A stretch of 64,000 nucleotides of DNA from Lagierella sp. (GTDB lineage: Bacteria > Bacillota > Clostridia > Tissierellales > Peptoniphilaceae), in NCBI RefSeq assembly GCF_029983815.1, contig NZ_JASBYU010000001.1, forward strand, positions 62,001 through 126,000, written 5' to 3'. The notes beneath the pieces are model-generated. The model made no database searches, had not been told where the DNA came from, and saw only the letters and a list, made by a program, of their open reading frames with translations. Numbering within the stretch: the stretch's first letter is position 1; every line of letters begins with the position of its first letter. Positions 33,729 to 43,161 of this stretch are shown here, in pieces. The position numbers and the translations under genes were made by a program.

Positions 33729-34916
33729 CTACTTAGTTAATTCTAATGTATCTCTTGCTATCATCAATTCTTCATTTGTAGGAACAATAAAGATTTTTAT
33801 TTTTGAATCATCTGTAGAAATACAAGCTTCTTTTCTAACCTTATTCTTTTCTTCATCAAGAATGATTCCAAAGTTTTCTAAATCCTTTAAAATCGCAGCT
33901 CTAGTGGTAATGCCATTTTCACCAATTCCTCCAGCGAAACATAGTGCATCTACATCGCCAAGCTCAAGCAGATATGCTCCCAAGAACTTTCTAACCCTGT
34001 TGTGGAACATGTCAAGGGCTAAAGTAGCTCTTTCATTTCCTTCATTACTTGCTTGTTCTAAGTCTCTAAAGTCTGAACTAAGGCCAGAAATTCCATAAAC
34101 TCCAGATTTTTTATTTAAAAATTGATTCATTTCATCTGGTGAAAGACCTTCTTCGTTTTGGATAAAGTTTAGAACAGTAGGATCTAAGTCTCCAGATCTA
34201 GTTCCCATAATAAGACCTTCTAAAGGCGTAAGTCCCATAGTTGTATTTAAACACTTACCATTCTTCACAGCTGCTAAAGATGAACCATTACCTAGGTGTA
34301 AAGTAACAATATTGATGTCATCTTGGTCCTTTCCAAGTAATTCAGCTGCTCTTCTTGTAATATATTTGTGACTTGTACCGTGGAAACCAAATTTTCTTAA
34401 TCTATATTTTTCATAGTATTCATAAGGTATTCCATACATATAATTGTAAGCTGGCATAGTCATGTGGAAAGCTGTATCAAATACGGCAACATTTGGCTTT
34501 CCAGGAAGAATTTCTTCGCAAGCTTCAATTCCCATTAAGTTTGCCGGATTATGTAAAGGTCCGAACTTAATATATTCTTTTATAACTTCTTTTACATGAC
34601 TATCTATTATAGTTGAATCTACACAACCTTCACCGCCATGTAGTACTCTGTGACCAATAGCATTGATTTCGTCAACGCTCTTAATAGCACCCTTCTCAGG
34701 ATCAGTTAAAAATTCGAATACAAAAGTTAAAGCCTCTTTGTGAGTAGGCATTGCAGCTTCCTTAGATAATTTTTTATCCTCAACTTCTTGAGAGATCTTT
34801 GATCCTTCAATACCTATTCTTTCTACTAAACCCTTTGCAATAACAGATTCATCTTCCATATCAAATAGTTGATACTTTAATGATGAACTACCGCAATTTA
34901 CTACTAATATTTTCAT
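33729..34916 (-). CDS. ackA: Acetate kinase
   Basis: Converts acetyl phosphate and ADP to acetate and ATP, the energy-yielding end of acetogenic fermentation. Motifs are VNCGSSSLKYQLF at the N-terminus, GHRVLHGGE, AVFDTAFHMTMP, HLGNGSSLAAVKNGK and LCFAGGIGENG. The frame is open to 34994, but AGGAGGGCAT places the start at the ATG at 34916, giving 395 aa. No pta gene is adjacent. A leader of about 75 nt with a strong hairpin precedes it. Confidence 0.97.
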   Translation of the reverse strand: MKILVVNCGSSSLKYQLFDMEDESVIAKGLVERIGIEGSKISQEVEDKKLSKEAAMPTHKEALTFVFEFLTDPEKGAIKSVDEINAIGHRVLHGGEGCVDSTIIDSHVKEVIKEYIKFGPLHNPANLMGIEACEEILPGKPNVAVFDTAFHMTMPAYNYMYGIPYEYYEKYRLRKFGFHGTSHKYITRRAAELLGKDQDDINIVTLHLGNGSSLAAVKNGKCLNTTMGLTPLEGLIMGTRSGDLDPTVLNFIQNEEGLSPDEMNQFLNKKSGVYGISGLSSDFRDLEQASNEGNERATLALDMFHNRVRKFLGAYLLELGDVDALCFAGGIGENGITTRAAILKDLENFGIILDEEKNKVRKEACISTDDSKIKIFIVPTNEELMIARDTLELTK

Positions 34917-34945
34917 ATGCCCTCCTGAATTTTCTTTTATTCGAA

Positions 34946-34979
34946 GCAATCTAGCACTTAATAAAAAGTGCATGATTGC
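34946..34979 (-). promoter_or_regulatory. Stem-loop in the ackA 5' leader
   Basis: GCAATC-AT-GCACTT and AAGTGC-TA-GATTGC (34979-34946 on the minus strand) form two perfect 6-bp helices separated by a 2x2 internal loop, capped by 6 nt. It lies between a TGTTATAAT extended -10 (-10 hexamer 34999-34994) and the ackA ribosome binding site. No T-run follows, so it is more likely an mRNA-stability or regulatory structure than a terminator. Confidence 0.6.
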
Positions 34980-35009
34980 CGATTTCCTAAACAATTATAA
35001 CATATATAG

Positions 35010-35597
35010 CTATTTTTTGCCTAACTTTGCCTCTTCTCCCTTCAATAGTCTGGAAATATTTTGTCGATGTCTATAAATCGCTATTGTGGCCAGGGACAAT
35101 AAGAGTATTCCAATATATTGATTTTCCTTTAGAATATTGATTATTCCAAGTATCACTCCCACAACAGCCCCTCCGATAGAGCCCAGGGAAACAAACTTTG
35201 TAAGTAGTACAAGTATGAAGAATACACATACTAATATAAAAGCGTATATTGGATTAAATGCCATAAAAACCCCAAAGGATGTGGCAATGCCCTTTCCTCC
35301 TTTAAATCCAAAAAATATAGGCCAATTGTGACCAAGCACTGCCCCTAAACCTGCTAGGAGTACCCCCTCATTTCCGAATAATCTATATCCTATGAAAGTA
35401 GGTAAAAATCCCTTTAAAAAGTCCAATAAAAAGGTGATAAAGGCTACTTTCTTTCCAAATGTCCTATAAATATTTGTGGTCCCAGCATTTCCCGATCCAA
35501 AATCCCTTATGTCCTTTTTATAAAAAACTCTACTGATTACAACAGCCCAAGAGATACTTCCTACAAGATAGGAAATTAAAAATAATATTATCTTCAT
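35010..35597 (-). CDS. plsY: Acyl-phosphate:glycerol-3-phosphate acyltransferase PlsY
   Basis: A 195-aa integral membrane enzyme with about five to six hydrophobic segments that transfers the acyl group from acyl-phosphate (made by PlsX) to glycerol-3-phosphate. The three conserved motifs are GSGNAGTTNIYRTFG, GHNWPIFFGFKGGKGIATSFG and the C-terminal IAIYRHRQNISRLLKGEE. It follows der by 2 bp, a frequent der-plsY pairing. Confidence 0.96.
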   Translation of the reverse strand: MKIILFLISYLVGSISWAVVISRVFYKKDIRDFGSGNAGTTNIYRTFGKKVAFITFLLDFLKGFLPTFIGYRLFGNEGVLLAGLGAVLGHNWPIFFGFKGGKGIATSFGVFMAFNPIYAFILVCVFFILVLLTKFVSLGSIGGAVVGVILGIINILKENQYIGILLLSLATIAIYRHRQNISRLLKGEEAKLGKK

Positions 35598-35599
35598 AA

Positions 35600-36913
35600 T
35601 TAGCCCCTTGGTTTCAACTCGAACTGGATTGGCACTCCTTCAAATCTATAATATTCCCTTATCTGGTTTTCCAAATAACGCAAATATGAAAAGTGCATCA
35701 ATTCCTTTTTATTGATATGGAATACTATTTTTGGAGGTCTTGTTGAAACTTGACTTACATAAAAAATCTTCAATCTCTCTCCCTTATCTGTAGGCGGAGC
35801 ACTGTGCAAAACAGCTTCATTTATAATTTCATTAAGGGTTCCAGTACTTATTCTCATGGAATAGCTCTCATTTACAGCTTCAATAACTTGAAATAGTCGA
35901 TGAACTCGTAGATTGTTTTTTACAGACATGAAGATAATAGGCACATAGGTAATAAAACCTAACTTATTTCTAATACTTATCTCAAACTGTCTCTGACTGC
36001 CCGTATCCTTTTTGACCAAATCCCATTTATTTACAACTATTATCATAGCCTTCCCATTGTCATGGGCATATCCTATAATCTTAGAGTCCTGCTCTGTAAC
36101 GCCATGTTCTCCGTCTATCATAAGGACACAGATATCCGAATTGTCTATTGCGCTTAGAGTTCTTATAACACTGTATCTTTCAACATCTTCCTCAATGGAC
36201 CTCTTTCGTCTAAGACCAGCAGTATCCACTAGGACATAGTCCTTTCCATTATGTCTAAAGTTTGAATCAATGGAGTCCCTCGTAGTACCTGCAATATTTG
36301 TCACAATCATCCTATCTTCACCAAGTAATCTATTTACCAGTGAAGACTTTCCTACATTTGGTTTACCTATAATTGCAACCCTTGTAATATCATCGTCAAG
36401 ATCATCATCAGTAATAGGCGTAAAATTCTTAACAACTTCATCTAGTAGGTCGCCAATACCCATGGATCCCTCTGCGCTAATAGGTAAAACAGTAGGAATT
36501 CCAAGTTCATAGAACTCATAGACTAAATCAAAGTTCTTTTTACTATCAATTTTATTAACTACTAGAATAACCTCTTTCTTCGATTTTCTTAAGATATTTG
36601 CAATATCCCTATCTTCATTGGTTATTCCCATTCTTCCATCTACAACAAATAAAATTACCTCCGCAGTTTCGATGGCAAGATTTACCTGGTTTATAATCTC
36701 CTTTGAAAAGATATTGTCCTTTCCAATTTCCATACCACCGGTATCCACAAGAGTAAAATGTCTATTTTGCCATTCTGCATCTTGATATAATCTATCTCTG
36801 GTAACACCAGGATCGTCTTGAGTAATAGCAACTCTCTTTCTTACTATTCTATTAAATAAAGTGGATTTTCCAACATTTGGTTTTCCAACCACTGCAACTA
36901 TTGGCTTTTTCAT
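35600..36913 (-). CDS. der: Ribosome-associated GTPase Der (EngA)
   Basis: A 50S assembly GTPase with two G domains. The first P-loop is GKPNVGKSTLFNR with DTGGM and NKID; the second is GKPNVGKSSLVNR with DTAGLRRKRSIEE and NKWD. The C-terminal KH-like domain contains HINKKELMHFSYLRYLENQ. The ATG at 36913 is preferred over one at 36937 because GAGGTGA lies 6 nt before it; that gives 437 aa. Confidence 0.97.
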   Translation of the reverse strand: MKKPIVAVVGKPNVGKSTLFNRIVRKRVAITQDDPGVTRDRLYQDAEWQNRHFTLVDTGGMEIGKDNIFSKEIINQVNLAIETAEVILFVVDGRMGITNEDRDIANILRKSKKEVILVVNKIDSKKNFDLVYEFYELGIPTVLPISAEGSMGIGDLLDEVVKNFTPITDDDLDDDITRVAIIGKPNVGKSSLVNRLLGEDRMIVTNIAGTTRDSIDSNFRHNGKDYVLVDTAGLRRKRSIEEDVERYSVIRTLSAIDNSDICVLMIDGEHGVTEQDSKIIGYAHDNGKAMIIVVNKWDLVKKDTGSQRQFEISIRNKLGFITYVPIIFMSVKNNLRVHRLFQVIEAVNESYSMRISTGTLNEIINEAVLHSAPPTDKGERLKIFYVSQVSTRPPKIVFHINKKELMHFSYLRYLENQIREYYRFEGVPIQFELKPRG

Positions 36914-37006
36914 TGTCTCACCTCTTTTTTCATTCAATACTATTTTAACATCTTTCTATTTAATATGAAATATCAAGGCCTTCCAATAGTTTTTCATTCC
37001 TAAGTA

Positions 37007-37036
37007 AAACCCCTAAGACTTGCGCCTTAGGGGTTT
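37007..37036 (-). terminator. Terminator downstream of glyA
   Basis: AAACCCCTAAG (37007-37017) and CTTAGGGGTTT (37026-37036) form a perfect 11-bp stem with an 8-nt loop. The minus-strand exit reads TTTTACTT. The flanking A/T tracts make it potentially bidirectional. It lies 6 bp after the glyA stop. Confidence 0.85.
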
Positions 37037-37042
37037 AAAATA

Positions 37043-38281
37043 TTAATATAATGGATATTCCTTTGCCAATGCTAGAACATCTTGTTTTATTTCTTCTGGT
37101 GATCTTTCTTTTTTCAAAGCTTCAATCATTAAATTACCAATTCTCTTGAAAGCATCTTCCTTCATTCCTCTTGTTGTACAAGCAGGAGTACCAACTCTTA
37201 TTCCAGAAGTTACAAATGGAGATTCTGGATCATTAGGTATAGTGTTTTTATTTGTAGTGATATTAACTTCTTCTAAAAGCTTTTCAGCTTCCTTACCAGT
37301 TAAGTTCAATCCTCTAACATCAAGTAAAAGTAAGTGGTTGTCAGTACCTCCAGATACCAATCTAATTCCACCTTCTTTTAAAGTTTCTCCCAATGCTTGA
37401 GCATTTTTTAATACTTGATTGATATAATCTTTGAAATCATCTTGTAAAGCTTCCTTGAAACAAACTGCCTTAGCAGCTATTACATGCTCTAAAGGACCAC
37501 CTTGTAAGCCAGGGAACACAGCCTTATCAATTTGCTTAGCATATTGCTCTTTACACAAAATTGCGCCACCACGAGGACCTCTAAGTGTCTTATGAGTAGT
37601 AGTAGTAACAAAGTCTGCATAAGGTATTGGGCTTGGGTGAACTCCAGCTGCAACTAAACCAGCAATATGGGCCATATCAACCATTAAATAAGCTCCTACC
37701 TCATCGGCAATCTCTCTAAACTTTTTAAAGTCAATTATTCTAGGATATGCACTTGCTCCTGCTACTATAAGTTTTGGTTTATGCTCTAAAGCCTTTTCTC
37801 TAACTTCGTCATAGTCTATTACCTCTGTTTCGGAATTTACACCATAGTCCACAAAGTTGAAATATAGTCCAGATATATTTACAGGTGAACCATGAGTTAA
37901 ATGTCCTCCTTCAGAAAGGTTCATACCAAGAACAGTATCCCCAGGTTTTAAGCATGATAGGTATACAGCTAGGTTTGCGTTTGCCCCTGAATGTGGTTGA
38001 ACATTTGCATGATCCGCTTGGAAAAGTTCACAAAGCCTATCTCTAGCAAGGTTTTCTCCCACATCTACAAATTCACATCCACCGTAGTATCGTTTACCTG
38101 GATAGCCTTCTGCATATTTGTTGTTTAAAGTCGTGCCAAGGGTTTCCATTACCGCTTCAGAAATAAAGTTTTCAGAAGCTATTAATTCCAAATGTTCCCT
38201 TTGTCTATTTGTCTCATCGACAACGACTTGATGGATCTCATTATCAAAATCCTTTAAATTTGGTAGTTCTCTTAAGCTCAT
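37043..38281 (-). CDS. glyA: Serine hydroxymethyltransferase
   Basis: PLP enzyme that interconverts serine and glycine and charges tetrahydrofolate with a one-carbon unit. The 412-aa protein has LIASENFISEAVMETLG, NKYAEGYPGKRYYGGCEFVD (substrate and PLP contacts), VDMAHIAGLVAAGVHPSP and the PLP lysine in TTTTHKTLRGPRGG (about residue 226). Length and motifs are complete. It follows rseC by 11 bp, at the end of the aspS operon. Confidence 0.97.
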   Translation of the reverse strand: MSLRELPNLKDFDNEIHQVVVDETNRQREHLELIASENFISEAVMETLGTTLNNKYAEGYPGKRYYGGCEFVDVGENLARDRLCELFQADHANVQPHSGANANLAVYLSCLKPGDTVLGMNLSEGGHLTHGSPVNISGLYFNFVDYGVNSETEVIDYDEVREKALEHKPKLIVAGASAYPRIIDFKKFREIADEVGAYLMVDMAHIAGLVAAGVHPSPIPYADFVTTTTHKTLRGPRGGAILCKEQYAKQIDKAVFPGLQGGPLEHVIAAKAVCFKEALQDDFKDYINQVLKNAQALGETLKEGGIRLVSGGTDNHLLLLDVRGLNLTGKEAEKLLEEVNITTNKNTIPNDPESPFVTSGIRVGTPACTTRGMKEDAFKRIGNLMIEALKKERSPEEIKQDVLALAKEYPLY

Positions 38282-38292
38282 CTTAATTCCTC

Positions 38293-38718
38293 CTAATTCA
38301 GTTTTTTTATTGTCAGAATATTATTAGTATTCTTACTAACTTTTTTATCGATTCCTTTTAAAATAAACAAGGATAATCCTAAAAATACTAAACCAGTTAA
38401 TAAACTTATAAACTCATAGTTATTCATATTATATTTCTCAAGTACCATTGTAGCACAAACAACCCCTAGAATAAACCCAATGATAGGGATGATGTAAACA
38501 ATTGCAGAATACTTTAAAACAGTGGAATTTTTCATGGTTAATTCTACTCTATCTCCCTTATTTAAAGTACCATCATCCTTTACATTTAAAATCAAGGGCT
38601 TGTCTTCTCCAGAGCAACCTGCACAACTTTCGCATTTTCCTCCACAAGCACTCTCTCTTATAACGAGGATATCCAATTTATTACCATCTTTATTTATTAC
38701 AAGACCGCTCTTCTTCAT
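38293..38718 (-). CDS. SoxR-reducing system protein RseC/MucC family
   Basis: A 141-aa small membrane protein. The N-terminal half has the cysteine cluster CGGKCESCAGC (about residues 25-35) and a beta-rich domain; two adjacent membrane helices follow (IVYIIPIIGFILGVVCATMV, and FISLLTGLVFLGLSLFIL). In proteobacteria relatives act on sigma-E signalling or Rnf-linked redox control; in Firmicutes the role is unknown. It lies between tcdA and glyA, with AGGAAGG before the ATG. Confidence 0.85.
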   Translation of the reverse strand: MKKSGLVINKDGNKLDILVIRESACGGKCESCAGCSGEDKPLILNVKDDGTLNKGDRVELTMKNSTVLKYSAIVYIIPIIGFILGVVCATMVLEKYNMNNYEFISLLTGLVFLGLSLFILKGIDKKVSKNTNNILTIKKLN

Positions 38719-39435
38719 TTAATCCTTCCTAACTTTAATTAAATCCCTTATAACCTCCCCGGCTATGGCCAATCCAGCAGCCGGTGGAACAAAGCTAATA
38801 CTAGATGGAGAAATTTTTTTCGTCTCTTCATCTACATATCTATCTCCCGAAGGTTTTTCCTTAGACCATACGACCTTTAGACTTTTAACACCTAAGTTCT
38901 TAAGTTCCCTTCTCATAACCCTTGCTACAGGACACATTTCTGTCTTATATATATCGGAGATCATAAATCCCGTTGGATCCAATTTATTACCTGCTCCCAT
39001 GGCAGAGATAAGTCTTAGATTATTATCATAGGAAAACTTAGCTAGTGCTATTTTCCCTTTTAAAAAATCGATACAGTCTACAATATAATCATATTCCACT
39101 AAGTCAAAAAACTCAACATTTTCTTCGGTTAACTTTTCTTTATAAACCTTGACTTTACATTCAGGATTTATATCTAAAAGTCTCTCTCTCATAACTTCGA
39201 CCTTCGGTCTTCCCACAGTACTGGTCGTTGCAATTATCTGTCTATTGATATTGGTTACATCAACATTGTCATAATCTACAATTGTAATATTAAAAATACC
39301 TGCCCTGACCAATGCTTCAGCACATATTCCACCAACACCTCCAAGCCCAAAAACTATTATTTTGGACTTGGATAATTTTTCTATAGCTTCTTCACCAATT
39401 AACAGGGCAGTTCTTTGAGTAAAATTATTCTTCAT
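38719..39435 (-). CDS. tcdA: tRNA threonylcarbamoyladenosine dehydratase TcdA
   Basis: An E1-like (ThiF family) ATP-dependent enzyme that dehydrates t6A37 to cyclic ct6A. The 238-aa sequence has VFGLGGVGGICAEALVRAGI (nucleotide site, about residues 32-51), DYDNVDVTNINRQI and VDCIDFLKGKIALA, plus the family's PPAAGLAIAGEVIRDL tail. It acts on the product of the TsaBDE system at 164-2745. It overlaps aspS by 11 bp. Confidence 0.93.
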   Translation of the reverse strand: MKNNFTQRTALLIGEEAIEKLSKSKIIVFGLGGVGGICAEALVRAGIFNITIVDYDNVDVTNINRQIIATTSTVGRPKVEVMRERLLDINPECKVKVYKEKLTEENVEFFDLVEYDYIVDCIDFLKGKIALAKFSYDNNLRLISAMGAGNKLDPTGFMISDIYKTEMCPVARVMRRELKNLGVKSLKVVWSKEKPSGDRYVDEETKKISPSSISFVPPAAGLAIAGEVIRDLIKVRKD

Positions 39436-41206
39436 GTTTTAGTAAATCTATATGAATTTCTTCAAGTTGTTCTTTATCCACATTCGCTGGAGCGCCGGTT
39501 AATAAATCCGTAGCAGATTGAGTCTTTGGAAATGCGATGACATCTTTAATATTATCGGTTTCACATATTTGCATCACCAATCTATCAATTCCATAAGCAA
39601 TTCCACCATGTGGCGGAGTTCCATATTTTAATGCATCCACAAAGAAACCAAATTTAGCCTCTATCTCTTCTTCTGTAAGTTTCAAAGCTTTAAATATTCT
39701 CTCTTGAATCGAAGAATTGTTTATCCTGATTGAACCTCCAGCTGCCTCTTCACCATTTATTACTAAGTCATATGCCTTGGATTTCATTTTTTCAGGTTCT
39801 GTTTCTAAAAGGTCCAAGTCCTCTTCCTTAGGCATTGTAAAAGGATGGTGCTTAGATACCATTCTTCCTTCTTCCTCTGAATATTCAAACATAGGAAAAT
39901 CAACTACCCATAGCATCTTAAACTCTTTTGGATTTAAAAGTCCAAGTTCTGAAGCGATATGTCTCCTTAAAGCTCCTAAAGAATCGTATACCACCTCATC
40001 CTTATCAGCTACAATAAGTATTAGTCCATTATCAGTTACTTCAAACTTCTTCAGTATCTTATCCAATTCATTTTCTGATAGGAATTTAGCAATTGGAGAG
40101 TTTACTTCTCCCTCACTAACCTTTATCCATGCAAGTCCCTTTGCCTTGTAATTTTTAACAAATTCACCTAAAGCATCTATTTTTTTTCTAGAGTACTCTG
40201 CTTGGTATTTTCCTATATTGATACCCCTTACAGAATGACCTTCAGAAACATTGTTTGAAAAGACTTTAAATTCACTATCCTTTACGATATCTGAAATGTT
40301 TTTAAGCTCAAAACCAAACCTTAAATCCGGTTTATCAGAACCAAATCTTTCCATAGCTTCATCGTAGGTAAGTCTTTTTAAAGGAAGTTCAATATCCACT
40401 CCCTTTAGTTCCTTGAATAGTTTTTTAACCATATTTTCATTTATAGTCATAACATCATCTTCGTCAACAAAGGACATCTCAATATCCATTTGAGTAAATT
40501 CCGGTTGTCTGTTGGCTCTTAAATCCTCATCTCTAAAACACCTTGCAAGTTGATAATATCTATCCATTCCAGCAACCATTAAAAGTTGTTTCATCAATTG
40601 GGGACTTTGCGGTAAAGCGTAGAATTTATTAGGATTAACTCTAGAAGGAATTAAATAATCCCTTGCACCTTCAGGAGTTGGCTTTCCAAGATAAGGAGTT
40701 TCCACTTCTATAAAGCCTTCATCATTTAAGTATTCTCGCATTAGGGAAACTACTTTAGCCCTCTTTATCAGATTTTTTTGAATTGAATCCTTTCTTAAAT
40801 CCAAAAATCTATACTTTAATCTCATCTCCTCAGAAACATTATCATCGCTCTTAATGTAAATAGGAGGAGTTTGAGCAGAGTCTAATATTCTAAACTCCCT
40901 ACATAAAATCTCTATGTCTCCAGTTGGAATATTAGGGTTTTTAGATTCCCTTTCTCTTACAATTCCTTTAGCAGCAACTACAAATTCCGTTCTTACAGTT
41001 TTTGCCTTGTCAAAGTAGTCCTTACAGTCTTCGTCATTTACTACTACTTGGACAATTCCTGCTCTATCTCTAATATCCATAAAGATAATATGACCTAAGT
41101 TTCTTTCCTTGGCAACCCAACCCATGACTATAACTTCTTTACCTATAAAATCCTTTGTAATTTCCCCACACATTGTGGTCCTTTTAAAATTTTTAATATT
41201 ATCCAT
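39425..41206 (-). CDS. aspS: Aspartyl-tRNA synthetase
   Basis: A bacterial-type class II aaRS of 593 aa: N-terminal OB anticodon-binding domain, motif 2 in QLARCFRDEDLRANRQPEFTQMD, the GAD insertion domain (about 290-420) and motif 3 in GIAYGIDRLVM. The frame opens upstream at a TTG, but AGGAG before the ATG at 41206 (MDNIKNFKRTTMCGE) sets the start. Expression is controlled by a T-box leader with an Asp specifier. Confidence 0.97.
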   Translation of the reverse strand: MDNIKNFKRTTMCGEITKDFIGKEVIVMGWVAKERNLGHIIFMDIRDRAGIVQVVVNDEDCKDYFDKAKTVRTEFVVAAKGIVRERESKNPNIPTGDIEILCREFRILDSAQTPPIYIKSDDNVSEEMRLKYRFLDLRKDSIQKNLIKRAKVVSLMREYLNDEGFIEVETPYLGKPTPEGARDYLIPSRVNPNKFYALPQSPQLMKQLLMVAGMDRYYQLARCFRDEDLRANRQPEFTQMDIEMSFVDEDDVMTINENMVKKLFKELKGVDIELPLKRLTYDEAMERFGSDKPDLRFGFELKNISDIVKDSEFKVFSNNVSEGHSVRGINIGKYQAEYSRKKIDALGEFVKNYKAKGLAWIKVSEGEVNSPIAKFLSENELDKILKKFEVTDNGLILIVADKDEVVYDSLGALRRHIASELGLLNPKEFKMLWVVDFPMFEYSEEEGRMVSKHHPFTMPKEEDLDLLETEPEKMKSKAYDLVINGEEAAGGSIRINNSSIQERIFKALKLTEEEIEAKFGFFVDALKYGTPPHGGIAYGIDRLVMQICETDNIKDVIAFPKTQSATDLLTGAPANVDKEQLEEIHIDLLKHEE

Positions 41207-41246
41207 TTCTACTCCTAACAAATTTATTTACTGAACTATACATAGT

Positions 41247-41270
41247 TAAACACTGAACAAAGTGTTTAAA
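41247..41270. repeat. Palindrome between the aspS T-box terminator and the aspS start
   Basis: TTAAACACT (41247-41255) and AGTGTTTAA (41262-41270) form a perfect 9-bp inverted repeat with a 6-nt loop, immediately 3' of the T-box terminator on the minus strand. Its position matches that of the palindrome after the infC leader terminator, but the sequence differs. Confidence 0.55.
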
Positions 41271-41273
41271 CAA

Positions 41274-41466
41274 TAAAAAAACCCGTCTCAAAGGGACGAG
41301 TCAACTCGCGGTACCACCCTAATTAGGCAAACCTCACTTTAAATCTATAACGCAATTACCAAAGCTCCTAGGTGTCATCAAAAGTAAAGATAAATAGGTT
41401 TCACCAAGCCCCATCTCTCTGAATATCTTTAACTTTATCCTTCCTAGTCATCGCTAATATTTACTT
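41274..41466 (-). ncRNA. T-box leader, Asp-specific
   Basis: The minus strand carries the T-box sequence AGGGTGGTACCGCG (41320-41307), the AGAGAG and GGTGAAACC-type Stem I elements, and the specifier GAC (41376-41374) followed by ACCTAGGAGC, the usual context. The terminator ACTCGTC/GACGGGT with seven T (41301-41275) is mutually exclusive with the antiterminator containing the T-box. GAC matches tRNA-Asp, so uncharged tRNA-Asp should induce aspS. Confidence 0.95.
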
Positions 41467-41472
41467 ACATAC

Positions 41473-41501
41473 ATTATAATTTGTTTGTCAATAAAGGTCA
41501 A
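41473..41501 (-). promoter_or_regulatory. Promoter of the aspS T-box transcript
   Basis: TTGACC (41501-41496) and TATAAT (41478-41473) on the minus strand are 17 nt apart. The -35 starts directly after the murJ stop codon, so murJ and aspS are separate units. Confidence 0.85.
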
Positions 41502-41502
41502 A

Positions 41503-43026
41503 TTAACGTTTTTTAAACTTTCTCTTTATCTGATTTACCAAATTATAAGCTTCTTTAACCCTTAACAAAAATATTAAAACCACATATACCATCGCAGCTA
41601 AAATAATCGCTAAAAACATGCTCTTATTCGCTCCTAAAGAGCTATAAAATTTATTATTTACAAAATAGGCAACTCCTCCCATTACTATGGAAGCAATGGT
41701 AATTTTGAAGGTTTCTACCATCAAAATATTAACTTTGCTAAACTCGCCTATCTTCTTCTTAAGATTAAAATATAGCAATATAGCACCAAAATAAGCAGCA
41801 ACTGTAGTCCCTAAAGCTAAACCTGTCAGTCCTAAAAATCTAGAGCTCACCACAGAAACTACTATATTCATCGCAATCATAAACATAGTATTTTTTGTAG
41901 GAGTTTTTGTATCCTTCAAACTATAATAGGACTTAAAGAGGATATCTCTTAAAGCTATGGCAACCAGTCCTGCAGAATAGATCATCAAGACCGGAGCTGT
42001 CAACAAGGTGTCTTCCCTTGTAAAATTTCCCCCTTCATATATAAACCTTACAATTGGCTCAGCTAATACTATAAGACCTACCATTGCAGGAATTACTAAA
42101 ATAAACATGGATGTAAATGTATCTATAATAGAATCCTTGAAATCCCCTATTCTCTTTTGGCCTGCAAACTTACTTAATATTGGATACATTACCGTACTTA
42201 CCGAAATAATTACAATCCCATTTACAAGCTCGCTTAATCGAGAGGCATATTCCATTACATTTATACCTCTTTCACCCATAATCAAGGTAGCTAAGTTTTT
42301 GTCAACAATAACATTTAATTGATTGACAGATACACCGATTATTACAGGGATAGCCATAATGAGCATACCTCTTATTTCAGGTTCTTTTGTATCGAATACT
42401 TTAGTCCATTTAAAACCCTTTTTAATAACTGCAGGTATATATGGCAAAAATTGAACTGTAGAAGCCACAGCTATCCCAACAGCTAAAAAGTACACATTGA
42501 TAAACTTTCCTAAATAAAGACCTAAAATGATAAAGACATTTAAAATGAACCCTTGAAGAGCTGTCACAATAAACTCTCCATGACAATTTAAATAACCTCT
42601 ATACACGGTTGCAATAGAGATGGGAACAAGAGAAACTAATGATATCCTTAAAAAGTTAGTTGTAAGCTCCCTTGCCGTATCATTTAATTTAAATGCAAAT
42701 ACATAGGTCAATTGTTTTGCAAAAATTTGACATAAAACCATCAACACAATTGTTATGACAGTCGTTATATTACAAAGATTACTTGTGAATCTATCGGCTA
42801 CTTCTAATCCACGATTTTCTTCAAGTCTTTTATATGTTGGAATAAATCCAGTTGTGATCCCTACGGCTATAAAACTGAATACAACCACGGGAATGGACAT
42901 TGCTAAGTTAAAAGCTGCCGCTTCTGCTCCCGTACCAAAAAGTCTTGAAAGTGTAGCAATACGTACAGCCCCTAAAATTTTAGAAAGCACTGTAAGTATC
43001 ATTAAAATAATAGATATACCCTTCAT
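41503..43026 (-). CDS. murJ: Lipid II flippase MurJ (MviN family)
   Basis: A 507-aa polytopic membrane protein of the MOP superfamily with about 13-14 hydrophobic segments. MurJ moves the peptidoglycan precursor lipid II across the membrane. The N-terminal RIATLSRLFGTGAEAAAFNLAMSIP and FIPTYKRL segments match the family, as does the central loop FKSYYSLKDTKTPTKNTM. It has its own AGAGGAG site and no gene overlap. Confidence 0.92.
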   Translation of the reverse strand: MKGISIILMILTVLSKILGAVRIATLSRLFGTGAEAAAFNLAMSIPVVVFSFIAVGITTGFIPTYKRLEENRGLEVADRFTSNLCNITTVITIVLMVLCQIFAKQLTYVFAFKLNDTARELTTNFLRISLVSLVPISIATVYRGYLNCHGEFIVTALQGFILNVFIILGLYLGKFINVYFLAVGIAVASTVQFLPYIPAVIKKGFKWTKVFDTKEPEIRGMLIMAIPVIIGVSVNQLNVIVDKNLATLIMGERGINVMEYASRLSELVNGIVIISVSTVMYPILSKFAGQKRIGDFKDSIIDTFTSMFILVIPAMVGLIVLAEPIVRFIYEGGNFTREDTLLTAPVLMIYSAGLVAIALRDILFKSYYSLKDTKTPTKNTMFMIAMNIVVSVVSSRFLGLTGLALGTTVAAYFGAILLYFNLKKKIGEFSKVNILMVETFKITIASIVMGGVAYFVNNKFYSSLGANKSMFLAIILAAMVYVVLIFLLRVKEAYNLVNQIKRKFKKR

Positions 43027-43161
43027 ATTTCTCCTCTCTCTTCAATAGCTATATAACTTTATCACAAACCTGGATTTCAATCAATATTCTTATTACACTT
43101 TAAGAAATTCCTGGTATTTGATATACTAAAATGTAGTAAATATAGGGAATAAGGTGAAAAA

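Noticed and set aside
34917..34994. Earlier start of ackA
   Set aside because: The extension lies across the leader hairpin and ribosome binding site; AGGAGGG directly precedes the ATG at 34916.
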